Shown piece after piece: positions 9,639 to 20,200 of a stretch of DNA of 64,000 nt. The position numbers were made by a program, and so were the translations under genes. The notes below the pieces were generated by a model. That model saw only the letters and a program-made list of their open reading frames with translations, was not told the DNA's origin and did no database searches. The DNA is from an uncultured Granulosicoccaceae bacterium (GTDB lineage Bacteria > Pseudomonadota > Gammaproteobacteria > Granulosicoccales > Granulosicoccaceae): positions 1-64,000 of the forward strand of contig CALJAA010000028.1 in assembly GCA_938028465.1 (NCBI GenBank), given 5' to 3'. How positions within the stretch are numbered: the first letter of the stretch is position 1; the number at the start of each line of letters is the position of its first letter.

Positions 9639-10439
9639 CTAACGTTGCAGGATCAGCTCTAACACCAATTTGCTGCCAAAAAAGGCTAATACCAGTAAGA
9701 TAAAGGCAGCTATTGACCAATTAACAACCCGTTTGCCCCGCCAGCCAAACATCCATCGCCCGACCACCAATACGCCAATAATTGCCCAAGCCAAGCAGGA
9801 GAGCACCGTTTTGTGCACCAAGCTCTGGCCCCACATGTCATCTAAGTAAAAAAAGCCAGTGAGCAAAGACAGAGACAGCAGTATGAAACCGACTGTTAGT
9901 AGCAAAAAGAGTAGGCTTTCAGAATTGTCGTAAGGCGGTAGCGAGCGCACAAAGCCGCTGGGCTTATGATGGCTTAGCTGGTGGCGTTGTAGTGCAACTA
10001 CCAGGGCCTGCGTGGCAGCCAATGCCAACACCGAATAGGCCACAATGGATGACAATACGTGTAGGCCTGTGGCGGGGTCGAGTGTGGTCTGACCACCGGT
10101 TTTTTGCGTAAATAGCAGTGTAATAGCAGCCGCTGGATAAACCAATAAACCCAGATGATCGGCGCGTCGAGTTATTGCTAGTAGAAGTTGTAGCAAAACG
10201 ATACACAGGGCTGTAATGCTCAGAGCACTAAAAAAGCCCCATATCAGCCCACTTTCTCTGGTGCTTATGATGGTGGCGGCCAGGTGGATAAACCAAGCGA
10301 GTGTGGCCATGAGGCGAGTGAGCCGCAGCGGAGCGCTATCTGTATTGTCACTAGGCGCATTGTTAAAGCTCAGCCAAAGCCTGAATGCGGCAATCGTATA
10401 CAGAATCGACGCAATAATGGCGAGCAGAAAGGTAGTCAT
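9639..10439 (-). CDS. CcsA/YpjD-like integral membrane protein
   Basis: A 266-aa protein with about eight hydrophobic segments and few charged residues, resembling the cytochrome c assembly (CcsA/CcmF-like) family through YpjD. HVLSSIVAYSVLALAATQAL and the later FYLDDMWGQSLVHKTVLSCLAWAI carry His residues typical of the family's haem-handling core. In E. coli the gene next to ffh (ypjD/corE) has been connected with Mg2+/Co2+ efflux phenotypes, and here too it sits beside the CorB-like gene. The exact function is unclear. It is divergent from ffh. Confidence 0.85.
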   Translation of the reverse strand: MTTFLLAIIASILYTIAAFRLWLSFNNAPSDNTDSAPLRLTRLMATLAWFIHLAATIISTRESGLIWGFFSALSITALCIVLLQLLLAITRRADHLGLLVYPAAAITLLFTQKTGGQTTLDPATGLHVLSSIVAYSVLALAATQALVVALQRHQLSHHKPSGFVRSLPPYDNSESLLFLLLTVGFILLSLSLLTGFFYLDDMWGQSLVHKTVLSCLAWAIIGVLVVGRWMFGWRGKRVVNWSIAAFILLVLAFFGSKLVLELILQR

Positions 10440-10487
10440 GACGTTACTGTTAAGCTCGGCGGCCGGTATACTGTTGCTGGTAGATCT

Positions 10488-10567
10488 GGATTCATTTAGT
10501 TTAATTAACTAGGATTCATTTTGATTTTGTTTAATTGTTTTATTTAATTGTTTTATTTAATTGTTAT
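10488..10567. repeat. Repeat-rich divergent promoter region upstream of ffh
   Basis: GGATTCATTT occurs at 10488-10497 and 10512-10521 (24-bp period), flanking the imperfect palindrome TAGTT-TAATT-AACTA. Immediately downstream is a 13-bp tandem repeat, TTTAATTGTTTTA, with copies at 10530-10542 and 10543-10555 and a partial copy to 10567. The block ends 14 bp before the ffh ATG and is extremely AT-rich. Copy-number slippage could change promoter or leader spacing (inference). Confidence 0.7.
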
Positions 10568-10581
10568 TAATTGGGATAACC

Positions 10582-11943
10582 ATGTTTGATTCGTTGAGCG
10601 AACGATTAGGCCGTACTATCAAAACCTTGCGAGGGCAAGGGCGGCTTACCGAAGATAACATCAAGGATACCATGCGTGAAGTGCGCATGGCCTTACTAGA
10701 GGCTGATGTGGCCTTGCCCGTGGTTAAGACGGTCATCGACCGCGTTCGCGAAAAGGCGTCGGGCCAGGAAGTGCTCGGTAGCCTCACACCAGGGCAAGCG
10801 CTAATCAAAGTTGTTAGCGATGAGTTAACAGCGATCATGGGCGAACAGGCCGAGGATCTAAACCTCGCTACGCAGCCGCCAGCGGTTGTATTGATGGCAG
10901 GCTTGCAAGGCGCTGGTAAAACCACCACCGTTGCTAAGCTAGCGCGTCGCCTAAAAGAAAAACAAAAAAAGAAAGTAATGGTAGTCAGTTGTGATGTCTA
11001 TCGTCCAGCCGCTATCAAGCAACTTAAAACCCTAGCTGACAGTGTTGAGGTCGCGTTCTTTGAAAGCAACGTTGATCAATCACCCATTGATATCGCTAAT
11101 GCAGCGCTGGCGGCAGCTAAAACCCAATTCATTGATGTGTTATTAGTGGATACCGCTGGTCGCTTAGCCATCGACGAAGAAATGATGAGCGAGATACAGC
11201 AACTGCACTCGGCCATTAATCCGATCGAAACCTTGTTTGTTGTCGATAGCATGACTGGCCAAGATGCGGCAAACACGGCTAAAGCGTTTGGTGATGCACT
11301 TCCATTGACAGGTGTTGTGTTAACCAAAACTGATGGCGATGCACGTGGTGGTGCGGCTTTGTCAGTACGCATGATTACTGGCAAACCCATCAAGTTTATT
11401 GGCGCGGGCGAAAAAACGGATGCGCTTGAGCCGTTTTATCCCGATCGTGTGGCATCGCGTATCTTGGGAATGGGCGATGTCGTCAGCCTGGTTGAGGAAG
11501 TTACTGAAAAAGTTGATCACGCCAAGGCCGAAAAATTTGCGAAAAAAATGCAGAAGGGCAAAAACTTTGATTTTGTCGATCTGCGTGAACAGCTCGAACA
11601 GATGGCCAATATGGGTGGCATGGCATCGTTGCTCGATAAAATGCCGGGCATGAGTAACATCCCTGAAAAAGTAAAAAACCAAGCCAATGATGGCGAGTTT
11701 AAAAAGATGATGGCCCTTATTGATTCAATGACTCCACATGAGCGTAAGTATCCTGCGGTGCTTAAAGGCTCGCGCAAAAAACGCATAGCTGCAGGCGCTG
11801 GTTTGCAAGTGCAAGACTTAAACCGCTTGGTTAAGCAGCATATGCAAATGAGCAAGATGATGAAAAAAATGAACAAAGGCGGCGGGATGGCTAAGATGAT
11901 GCGCGGCATGCAAGGCAAGTTGCCACCTGGCATGGGCATGTAA
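10582..11943 (+). CDS. ffh: Signal recognition particle protein Ffh
   Basis: The SRP54-type GTPase that binds 4.5S RNA and targets nascent inner-membrane proteins. The NG domain has GLQGAGKTTT (G1), DTAGRL (G3), TKTDGDARGG (G4) and GAGEK (G5). The methionine-rich M domain includes GSRKKRIAAGAGLQVQDLNRL and a C-terminal run ending GKLPPGMGM. The ORF track starts seven codons early; the ATG at 10582 gives MFDSLSERLGR, which matches the E. coli N-terminus. Unlike in many relatives it is not followed by rpsP; an ABC exporter gene begins 2 bp after its stop. Confidence 0.98.
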   Translation: MFDSLSERLGRTIKTLRGQGRLTEDNIKDTMREVRMALLEADVALPVVKTVIDRVREKASGQEVLGSLTPGQALIKVVSDELTAIMGEQAEDLNLATQPPAVVLMAGLQGAGKTTTVAKLARRLKEKQKKKVMVVSCDVYRPAAIKQLKTLADSVEVAFFESNVDQSPIDIANAALAAAKTQFIDVLLVDTAGRLAIDEEMMSEIQQLHSAINPIETLFVVDSMTGQDAANTAKAFGDALPLTGVVLTKTDGDARGGAALSVRMITGKPIKFIGAGEKTDALEPFYPDRVASRILGMGDVVSLVEEVTEKVDHAKAEKFAKKMQKGKNFDFVDLREQLEQMANMGGMASLLDKMPGMSNIPEKVKNQANDGEFKKMMALIDSMTPHERKYPAVLKGSRKKRIAAGAGLQVQDLNRLVKQHMQMSKMMKKMNKGGGMAKMMRGMQGKLPPGMGM

Positions 11944-11945
11944 AC

Positions 11946-12884
11946 ATGCAGTCAGACGCATCAGGAGGATTGCCTGCGATAACACTAAAAAATGTGCACA
12001 AGCGTTTTGGGTCGTTACAAGTGCTTCAGGGCTTAACGCTCAATGTCGAACGTGGCGAAGTGTATGGTTTTTTAGGGCGCAACGGCGCGGGAAAATCGAC
12101 AACGATAAAACTACTGATGGGCATCACTCAAGCGGATGAAGGTTTGGTGTCATTATTTGGCGAAGACATCAGCAGTTCGCTAATCCCTATCAGGCAGCGT
12201 ATTGGCTACGTTGCGCAAGAACAGCACTTTTATCCATGGATGTCGCCTAAGGCACTGGGTAGTTTCCTAAAAGGCCTTTATCCAAAGTGGGATAAGCGGC
12301 GCTACGCACAATTACTTGATCGCTTTGAATTGCCACTCAAGCGAAAGTCTGCGGTGTTTTCCGGCGGCATGAAAGCAAAGCTAGCATTGTCAGTTGCCTT
12401 GGCATCAAGACCTGAGCTGCTCATTTTGGATGAACCCACTGCGGGTATGGATCCAGTAGCGCGACGCGAATTTTTGGATTTAGTGCGTGAGGAATCCGCG
12501 CAAGCTGGCACAACAACCTTTTTCTCCACTCATTTAATTGATGATATTGAATCCATTTCTACTCGAATTGGCATAGTGGAAAACGGTAAAACGATATACG
12601 ACGGTAGTTTGCAAGCCTTGTCACAGGGAGTGGTGGCGTATCGTATCGATTCCGAGCACGATTATCCTGATGCGCTTCCGGGAGAATTTGTTAGGCAAGC
12701 TACGCAGGTTTTGCAGCACATGCAAAGCCCGCAGCATCGCACGCTGATACTTAAATTTGCTGGTAGTGTGCCATCGGGTATGCCGCTTAACCTGGGTTGG
12801 CGGATACATCCTATGTCACTCGAGGATATTTTTATTGCCGTAGTGGCTGGCCAGAGCCAAGGCCGCAATCAAGGCGATAGATAA
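11946..12884 (+). CDS. ABC exporter ATP-binding protein
   Basis: A 312-aa ABC ATPase with Walker A GRNGAGKST, Q-loop YVAQEQHF, signature FSGGMKAKLALSVALA, Walker B LLILDEPTAGMDP and switch His in FFSTHLIDD. Its roughly 100-residue C-terminal tail is typical of ABC-2 type exporter ATPases. It lies 2 bp after ffh and its stop overlaps the next permease start by 1 bp, so ATPase and two permeases form a unit. Substrate is unknown. The group resembles exporters whose permeases carry peptidase-like domains. Confidence 0.93.
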   Translation: MQSDASGGLPAITLKNVHKRFGSLQVLQGLTLNVERGEVYGFLGRNGAGKSTTIKLLMGITQADEGLVSLFGEDISSSLIPIRQRIGYVAQEQHFYPWMSPKALGSFLKGLYPKWDKRRYAQLLDRFELPLKRKSAVFSGGMKAKLALSVALASRPELLILDEPTAGMDPVARREFLDLVREESAQAGTTTFFSTHLIDDIESISTRIGIVENGKTIYDGSLQALSQGVVAYRIDSEHDYPDALPGEFVRQATQVLQHMQSPQHRTLILKFAGSVPSGMPLNLGWRIHPMSLEDIFIAVVAGQSQGRNQGDR

Positions 12885-14812
12885 TGGCCTTAGGCGGTGC
12901 CCCCACGTTAATAAAAAAGGAATTTCGCGAACACGGCTTATCCATGCTGTTGCTAGGCGGTGGCTTTATTCTCACCCTGTTATTGGCGCATGCACAAAAC
13001 CAGCAAGCCGCCTTTGCAATGAGCCCGTTGCAGGTGTTGCTTCTGTCAGTGACTCTTGTGTTGCCGCTCATTGCATTTATTATGGGCAACCGGCTAATTA
13101 CCGCTGAGTATTTGGGTCGCACGCGTCAATTCGCTGAATCTTTACCCATTAAGCCCTTAGTATTTTTGATCATTAAGTATTTGCTAGGTTTGTTATTTCT
13201 GAGCGGTTTGGCAGTAGCTGCAATTGCTTATGCGTGGTTGCTATCAGATAGTGGAGATGCGCTAGATCAACGATTGCTGCGGATCGTTTCATTAAAGGTT
13301 TTGTCGGTGATGTTCTTTATCTGGAGCATCGTTTTTTGTTTTAGTTTTTTTGGTTCTCTCAGATTCGCTCTTTACGTCATGCTCGGTTTGTTGATCTTGA
13401 CCGTCATTAATTACCCCGGATTTGACCAGCGCGATTTTGGGCCTTTTGCATTACTTGATCAGGGGGTGTTTGCATTTGAACGCGATCAAATACCCATAAA
13501 AGCTGCGATCCAAACAATAGGCATGGGTGTTGTTTTTACATTAGCAGGTTTTATGTTGCCATTGATGCGCGACGGTTCGTTAATTGAATCGCTGGCCAAG
13601 CCAGTCAATCGCGGCAATATGGTTGTGTTGTCAATAATTGGTGTGGGTGTGCTAGCCACGCTGGGTTCGCTAATCGAAAAATGGGATGCGCCTCAATACG
13701 ATTTTAGTAGCGATTACGTGGTATCAACAGTTGACCCACCTATTTCAGTTTTATACTTAGAACCAAAATATGAGGAGCCGTCTCAGCAATTGTTAGATTC
13801 GATGCACAATCTAATCGTACCGTTGCAACAGGCACTAGATATAGAGGATGTGCCGATAGTGCGAGTCGTGTTGGATACTGCTCTATCCCAAACTGATTTA
13901 AATGATATTCGGTTTGGCGCCGCCGATGGTGTGGTTGTCAGAGCCAATTACTTAGAGTACGACAGTTATTCGATGGCAGTATTGCAAACTAATGCAATGC
14001 ATCAACTAATTCAAGTGACTTCCGGCGATCGTCGCACCTTTGAACCCTATCACTGGCTTACCGATGGGTTTACCCGCTGGTGGGTTGAAGATAACCTTGA
14101 TGAAGAAACACACAAAACAGAACTGATTGCGCGTGCTGTGCATAGCCTTCAATACCTAGAAGAGCCTATTGATCTTGCATACAATTGGCAATGGATAGCA
14201 GAGTATGTCAGCTACCCCTCGGCGGAGGCGCTGGCCTACACGGCCCTAGTTTATTTTGAACAGCAGTTTGGTCGGGACGCGGTGATGGAGTTAGCTAATA
14301 CAGTTTTAGCGCCAACCGTGACTAAAAATACGGTGGGTATGGTGAAGGATCGCAGCGTTGGTGTGCGCCGCCCATTTAGCGAAATAGCAGGGCAAGATCT
14401 GGATAGTTTTTTTGTTGATTGGCTGCAATGGCTTAAGGGTCAGCAATCTGATTCTGCAATTGCTGGCTTACTAAGCGCAATGCCCAATGTTAAAGCCGCG
14501 GCTACTAGTAAAACCAAATCTGATGGTGTGCACCGGCTCACCGGTAGCTATCGAACCATTGATGCATCCGATCCAGTCGAGCTTACTGGCTTTACTTGCG
14601 ATATGCAGCACGTTCTAATTTCTCCTTTCGATTATGAAATAGCTTGGACCTCTGGTCAGCACGACTATCAAGCTTGCGATTTCTCTGATGCATTGCATTC
14701 TGTGTCGTCTTACTACGCGGCTGGCGATAGAGTGTTTGTCGCATTTGAGGTAAAGCTGGATACGCTGCATCAAGCACTGCGTGTAGGCGCGCAACGGCTG
14801 GTGATCGAGTGA
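12884..14812 (+). CDS. ABC-2 type permease fused to a degenerate gluzincin-like domain
   Basis: A 642-aa protein. Residues 1-265 contain about six membrane segments (for example 48-70, 92-120, 140-176, 205-228 and 247-263). After a further link, residues 290-500 look like a periplasmic peptidase-MA/M1-like domain: MHQLIQ at about 372-377, where an active enzyme would have HExxH, then PYHWLTDGFTRWWVED, the position of the family's EG-A-Y motif. The catalytic Glu and second His are replaced (HQLIQ), so I infer a non-catalytic partner. A further roughly 100-residue beta-rich C-terminus follows. It overlaps the next gene by 4 bp (GTGA). Confidence 0.8.
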   Translation: MALGGAPTLIKKEFREHGLSMLLLGGGFILTLLLAHAQNQQAAFAMSPLQVLLLSVTLVLPLIAFIMGNRLITAEYLGRTRQFAESLPIKPLVFLIIKYLLGLLFLSGLAVAAIAYAWLLSDSGDALDQRLLRIVSLKVLSVMFFIWSIVFCFSFFGSLRFALYVMLGLLILTVINYPGFDQRDFGPFALLDQGVFAFERDQIPIKAAIQTIGMGVVFTLAGFMLPLMRDGSLIESLAKPVNRGNMVVLSIIGVGVLATLGSLIEKWDAPQYDFSSDYVVSTVDPPISVLYLEPKYEEPSQQLLDSMHNLIVPLQQALDIEDVPIVRVVLDTALSQTDLNDIRFGAADGVVVRANYLEYDSYSMAVLQTNAMHQLIQVTSGDRRTFEPYHWLTDGFTRWWVEDNLDEETHKTELIARAVHSLQYLEEPIDLAYNWQWIAEYVSYPSAEALAYTALVYFEQQFGRDAVMELANTVLAPTVTKNTVGMVKDRSVGVRRPFSEIAGQDLDSFFVDWLQWLKGQQSDSAIAGLLSAMPNVKAAATSKTKSDGVHRLTGSYRTIDASDPVELTGFTCDMQHVLISPFDYEIAWTSGQHDYQACDFSDALHSVSSYYAAGDRVFVAFEVKLDTLHQALRVGAQRLVIE

Positions 14813-16692
14813 TTGCACTCATTGCAAAAGAATTGCGGCAACTCATGCCGATTGCTTATTTATGGATCGCCCTGCTAGCGCTCTCAATTGGTATTGAGCT
14901 TTTTACGACACGCATTGATGAGCAAAGCTACGAGTTGTTTTGCGATGCACTTTGTGCCCCTGGTATCGAATATTCGCAGGCGATATTTTTACTGATTTTG
15001 TGTCTGGTTACGGCGTATAGCCTTTATCCACGAGAAGTGGATGAGCGCACGATTGATTTTTTACATGCCTTGCCAATTAAAAAATCGACTGTGTTTTATG
15101 GCAAATTTATCGCCGCATTTGGCCTTGTTTGCTTGCTGCTGATATTTGGGTATGCCGTTTTAAATTTGCTTTTGGCATTTAATCCTGAATCTATGTCAGG
15201 CAAAAAATACTTTGCTATCGATGGCAGCTTGTTCTTACGGGATTGCGTTTTTGCTTTTGTCGTTATGGCGCATGGCGTATTTTTATCTCGATTCCGCACA
15301 GTTGGACTTGTGGTTTACGCACTCTATTTGATGTTAATCCGCTGGCTCGAAACCTTGTTTGATGGCATAGGTTGGATTAGTGTTTTTGAAATATTCAAAA
15401 TAGATTATGCCGGCACGGCATTTTCTTTTAGTGTCAATGCGATGATAGGTCACGTTGCTGTTGCCTTAGTGTTGCTGGTTTGGGCCTGTAAGCTGTGGTC
15501 ATCCGCCCAAGGAAAGGCAGAAGGCGCAAGTAAGAATGAAAGGGCGCATAAAGTTTTAAAAGTCGTGGCAAGCGTATTTGGTTTTCTATTTATGGCGATG
15601 GTCGTAGTTGGCCAAGTGATACAAAATGCGCAAGTAGCACAGGAAAGAGCCACCGAAGACCTGCGCACCGATCATTACCGGTTTACATTTTTAACGGCTG
15701 ACAAGGCGCGAGCGGAAGAGCTGCAAGCCACTGCCGAAGAGCATTATCAACAGTTACGAGTGTTGTTGAATGCCACTGAAGAGCCTGTTATATACGTTGA
15801 TATGACATCGGAGAATGATCACGCAGCCGGGCTTGCTCAGTGGAAAACAATTAAAATGGGCCTTAGCCGAGGTGAGTCGCCGGAGCGTTATGCTCGCGTG
15901 CTGAGTCATGAAACCGCTCACGTGTTTCAGTCAGTTGAATCCAATCGAGCTTTTGGAACCTATTTTGATTCGACCCGCTTTTTTATAGAAGGTATGGCTA
16001 ACTACACGTCGTTCGAAATCGTGCCGCAGGCGGACACGCGCAGACAAAACCGAGATATCGCTGCGGTTTCTTGGAAACGGCAAGATATTCGATTTGAGGA
16101 TATGGCTAACAGTACGGCCTTTAGCAACGAATTTAATGCAGAGCTCGTATACAGCCTTGGTGAAATTTGGACTGAAGCGCTTGTCGATGTCTGTGGCAAA
16201 GAAGCTCTTGGTGAGGTGTTACGATCCGCCGGACGCGATGGCGCGCCAAAAGCGTTATCTGCCATAGTGTTTTGGCGGGATACCTTGCAATATTTTTCAT
16301 GCGAGATGGAGCTGGTTAATGCGGCTTGGCGTAACAAGTTAGCCGCTCGCTATGATGAACTAGATCAAAGCCAGTTTCCGGTCCTAGATAATATGTCGGC
16401 GGTGGATAATGGTGGCGTAATCACGGTCAGTGTCTCGGTTCCCCTAACCAGTGAGCTGCCTCGTAATCGATATACCTTGAGGATGGCCAAAGAAAGCAAA
16501 ACAGTGGCATCGGTCGATGCGGTTTTCAAGCCTGTTGACCTAGTAGCTGAAGGAGATTCGCAGGTGGTGAAGTTTGAGGTGCCAGCTGCACTAATTGATA
16601 ACGGCAGATTCAGGTACCAGGTTGGGTATCAGATCGAATCGGGCTCACGGATTTATTTTCAGCCGTGGCGCAGCGGTTCAGTTTTTCAATAG
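14809..16692 (+). CDS. ABC-2 type permease fused to an intact gluzincin metallopeptidase domain
   Basis: A 627-aa protein with a GTG start overlapping the previous stop. Residues 10-270 hold the membrane domain (segments near 14-30, 57-73, 100-123, 145-180, 212-228 and 253-272). The rest is predicted periplasmic. HETAH at about 367-371 and FIEGMANYTSFE at about 392-403, with Glu394 some 22 residues downstream, give a classical gluzincin zinc site (HExxH plus downstream Glu). It pairs with the preceding permease, whose equivalent site is lost. A beta-sandwich-like C-terminus (about 530-627) may bind ligand. This looks like a heterodimeric exporter with one active peptidase arm; substrate is unknown. 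Confidence 0.8.
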   Translation: MIALIAKELRQLMPIAYLWIALLALSIGIELFTTRIDEQSYELFCDALCAPGIEYSQAIFLLILCLVTAYSLYPREVDERTIDFLHALPIKKSTVFYGKFIAAFGLVCLLLIFGYAVLNLLLAFNPESMSGKKYFAIDGSLFLRDCVFAFVVMAHGVFLSRFRTVGLVVYALYLMLIRWLETLFDGIGWISVFEIFKIDYAGTAFSFSVNAMIGHVAVALVLLVWACKLWSSAQGKAEGASKNERAHKVLKVVASVFGFLFMAMVVVGQVIQNAQVAQERATEDLRTDHYRFTFLTADKARAEELQATAEEHYQQLRVLLNATEEPVIYVDMTSENDHAAGLAQWKTIKMGLSRGESPERYARVLSHETAHVFQSVESNRAFGTYFDSTRFFIEGMANYTSFEIVPQADTRRQNRDIAAVSWKRQDIRFEDMANSTAFSNEFNAELVYSLGEIWTEALVDVCGKEALGEVLRSAGRDGAPKALSAIVFWRDTLQYFSCEMELVNAAWRNKLAARYDELDQSQFPVLDNMSAVDNGGVITVSVSVPLTSELPRNRYTLRMAKESKTVASVDAVFKPVDLVAEGDSQVVKFEVPAALIDNGRFRYQVGYQIESGSRIYFQPWRSGSVFQ

Positions 16693-16720
16693 CGGCAACT
16701 CTGCCTGTATACTTGCAAGC

Positions 16721-17179
16721 ATGTTATCCAAATTCATAACAATTGCACTGCTGGTGTTTTCAATCGGTATTTATGCGAATACGACAACGCCTGCCGACAA
16801 GCAAGGCTTGCGTATCGCAATGCTAGCCGCTGAAACGCAGTTTGATAGCAATACTATGGCGTTAACTCCTGAAGGGATACAATCATTGCAGGATCTAATT
16901 GCGGAATTAGATAAATTTCACGAAATCCTATCTATTCGGATTGTTGGCCATACAGATGATGTTGGCTCAATAGAATTTAACAAATCACTTTCAATGCAGC
17001 GTGCTAATTTCATCAAGCAAAGCTTTGTAAAAAAATTCGCCAATGCTCATCTTATTTCTATAGGAGCGGGTGAGGCGCAGCCCATTGCCAACAATGATAG
17101 TGAGGCAGGGCGTGAACTCAACAGGCGGGTTGAGATTCAAGTCATAGCAAGGGGTTACATGCCGCTCTCTACCGATTAG
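16721..17179 (+). CDS. Small periplasmic OmpA-domain protein
   Basis: The ORF track starts at 16595, inside the permease. The ATG at 16721 (28 bp after the permease stop) gives a 152-aa protein with a signal peptide (MLSKFITIALLVFSIGIYA-NTT). The body is a single OmpA C-terminal peptidoglycan-binding domain: IVGHTDDVGS, the NKSLSMQRANFIK helix and ELNRRVEI at the end. There is no beta-barrel or lipobox. It could anchor an envelope complex to peptidoglycan, either the ABC module upstream or the usher downstream (inference). An 88-bp gap with a hairpin separates it from the usher. Confidence 0.85.
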   Translation: MLSKFITIALLVFSIGIYANTTTPADKQGLRIAMLAAETQFDSNTMALTPEGIQSLQDLIAELDKFHEILSIRIVGHTDDVGSIEFNKSLSMQRANFIKQSFVKKFANAHLISIGAGEAQPIANNDSEAGRELNRRVEIQVIARGYMPLSTD

Positions 17180-17218
17180 GTGGCGACAAACAATTGACTG
17201 TGTTGGCTGCCGCGTTGA

Positions 17219-17245
17219 GCCGTAAAACTGGTTAAACTTTACGGC
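17219..17245 (+). promoter_or_regulatory. Hairpin between OmpA-like gene and usher
   Basis: GCCGTAAA (17219-17226) and TTTACGGC (17238-17245) form a perfect 8-bp stem with an 11-nt loop. There is no T-run, so it is more likely a leader hairpin or processing site than an intrinsic terminator. It ends 22 bp before the preferred usher start. Confidence 0.4.
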
Positions 17246-17267
17246 AGTCGTCTTGTGTAATCCAGCA

Positions 17268-20200
17268 GTGAAGCGCCGTTCCTTAATCCATATCCAGCCG
17301 GGTACTACCCCACTGCTTTTATTGGCAGTGTCTGCCAGTGTGAGCACGGTTGCCCGAGGTGAAGAGGCATCGGTTCCACAAAGTGAGGCAGGCGGTTCGT
17401 CATTAGCTCACTCTGATCAATCTACACGATCTTTGATTAACGAAGGGTTGGCTTCCGGTGTATGGATTATGCCTGTCGATGGCGATAAACAAAGCAACAG
17501 TCGATTTTTACAAAAGTTGTTGTTAAGTCATGGTGTGCAAATTGACTTAGATAAGTCCGAATTTCTTGATACCGCGCAATTTGCAGAATCGCTTAGGCAA
17601 GCACCATCTACAGCTGTCACTATTGATGAATTTGATCTAACCGTGTTGGTTGAGATGGACGCACTACTGAATATGCCAAAGCCGGTGCAAACCAGCCGCT
17701 TAGAGGTTAGCGATCAATGGGAAGTGCTTTGGTTAGATTTAAGTGCTGATGGTGATTTTGACGAAGAGCAAGCCAGGTTACAGGTAAAGCAATCGTTAGA
17801 GAAAAAACTAAGTTCCCCAAACTCCCAATGGCAGCTTGATGTGCTCATTAGTAGGCCAGCAACGGTTGCTGAGCTGGCCGCCTTAAAACAACAAGGTAAG
17901 TATCCGTTGCCGTTAAAGTCAGATGCGGCGCTTCAATCTGGGCTGGTAGGCAGGCAACAATCGAAAACCCCAATTAAGAAAAACAAGCCTAGAAAGGGCG
18001 TGCTAAAACGCTGGTTGTCGACATTGCCTTTGGATGTTGATCTAGATGATGATTGTAGTGTTCAGAACGCGATATCTGAGTACTTAAAAAACCCAGAGTC
18101 AGTTACGCCTCCTAAAATAAGTGAATCAGGCCAGTCCGCTAATGTGATGAATAACGGGGTTAGTAGTGAATGGGAAGTGCGTTGGTTAGATTGCGAGATT
18201 GACTTAGGTAAACCGGCGATGGCGATTACTGATGATTCAAGCCTAAATAAAATGCCCGATATTAATCTGGGCACAAGTTCTACCGGAGTAGCAAAGCAAA
18301 CTCCGCCTGTCTCTTTGTCGCTAGATGAGCTGCCTGCTGATCGAAGCTCTAGTCCAGCACCAGCTACCGCAGAAGAGGCGACTGGTATGTTTGGTTTTGA
18401 TGATGACGTACCTCCAGGTTTTGAAAATTTGGCTGGGCCGCAAACACAATACGTTGATGTGTATTTCAATGAGCGAAAGGTAGGCTCAACGTCCATCACG
18501 GCGACGGCTGAAGTTTTCACATTTGATGAGCCTATAGAGGTGGCGGGCATGCTTCAAGGCATCAAAGATTCGGCATCGCTTCATTCATTGTTGGCCGTGT
18601 CGCTTGATACGAACGGTCATTTAATTTGTTATACCGCGGGCGATCCGCCAGGTTGTGGCATTGTTGATGCTGATCCTGTGGCCGCGATATTTAACGACGC
18701 AGAACTAAGAGTCGACCTATTTATTGCACCAGAGCTGCAGAGTGTACAAGCACTTGAACGCCTTCGTTATTTGCCCGTACCTGGCAGTAAAAATACGTCC
18801 ATCTTGTCGTTGTATGCCGTGAGTTCGAAGTTAGAAGACGAGGATGCAGCGCTTGACGTATCAGCTCGCGCCTTGCTTGGTTATGGGCGAGGTAACTTTT
18901 CACTGGAAGCGGATTATAACTCTCGTACTGAGCGGCAACGTTTGCGAGAAATTAAGTTAACGCACTACTTCAACGACTATGAGCTTGGCTTGGGTACGTA
19001 TTCACACAGCCCAGGCGGTGGCCTTGCAGATATTGATTTGCTCGGTGGAAGTTTTTCAACATCGTATAAGTCACGTATTGATCTTGAACGAGCCTTTAGC
19101 TCTGATTTAATCGTATATCTACCGCGGCGCTCGGTTGTACAAGTAGCCGTTGATGACAGAATCTATTCAGGTGATAGTTATGATGCGGGTAATCAGGCAA
19201 TAGATACAACGGCATTGCCAGATGGATCGTACGAAGTTGAGATTCGGATTATTGACCCCTTAAGTGGATCGCGAACCGAAACCCGTGTATTTACTAAGAG
19301 CACGCAAATACCCCCAAAAGGTGAGTCCGTCATTAGCGTTACCGCCGGTAATGTGATCGAGTTTGGCGACGACGACGTGCTCCCGGAGATTAATAATGTT
19401 TCGGTGGCAGGATTTACCCTTGGTAATCGCTTAACGGATCAGTCAGCGTTTAAGCTAGGCTTGCTTCAGTTTGGAACGCAATCATTTATACAATCTGAGT
19501 TTCTGTATCTTGGCGAACGAATATCGCTACAACTAGCGGCCAGCGCCGGTGAGGACAGCACCTTAGCCAGTGCGTTTAGAGTGGCGTATGCGCGCAGCGG
19601 AGTATCGCTAAATATTACGGGTAATTACTTTGGATCAGAATTTGAGCCTGGGCCAGACCCTAGTGAGCAGGCGGCCTATCAGCGCATGTTTCCTAATGAC
19701 TACCAGCAAGTCAGTGCATCGATAGGTAAGGCGTTCAAGCGTTTTTCATTAGGTGCTCGAACCAGCTATCGCAAAGAAGATACCGACGTTGGGATAAACA
19801 CGAGCAAGCAGTACTCTGTATATTATCGTCAACCCGTGTTTCGACAAAGAAATCTTCGCGGTTTTGTTGATGCAAACTTACAGCAAGACGATTTTGACCG
19901 CCGATTGAAACTACAGTTTAATGTGTACTTTGGGCGCGGCCAATGGAACGGTGGTATTCAAACAGCGGCCCGCCGAACTGAGTCGGAAGATTGGGAGCAT
20001 CAATGGGGCGCGGATGTGGGTTGGCATTCTGCTAGTAATCGAACACTTCAATGGCAAACCGGCACGTATCTGAGATCAGAGCAAAGTTTTCGCTCGGCTG
20101 GTGCGCATCTAGACGTTGAGCATCCCTGGTTCACAGCTGGGATAGCGTCAGATTGGAATGAAGCATCAACAGGCGGTACCGTACAAAACTCAATTGCAAG

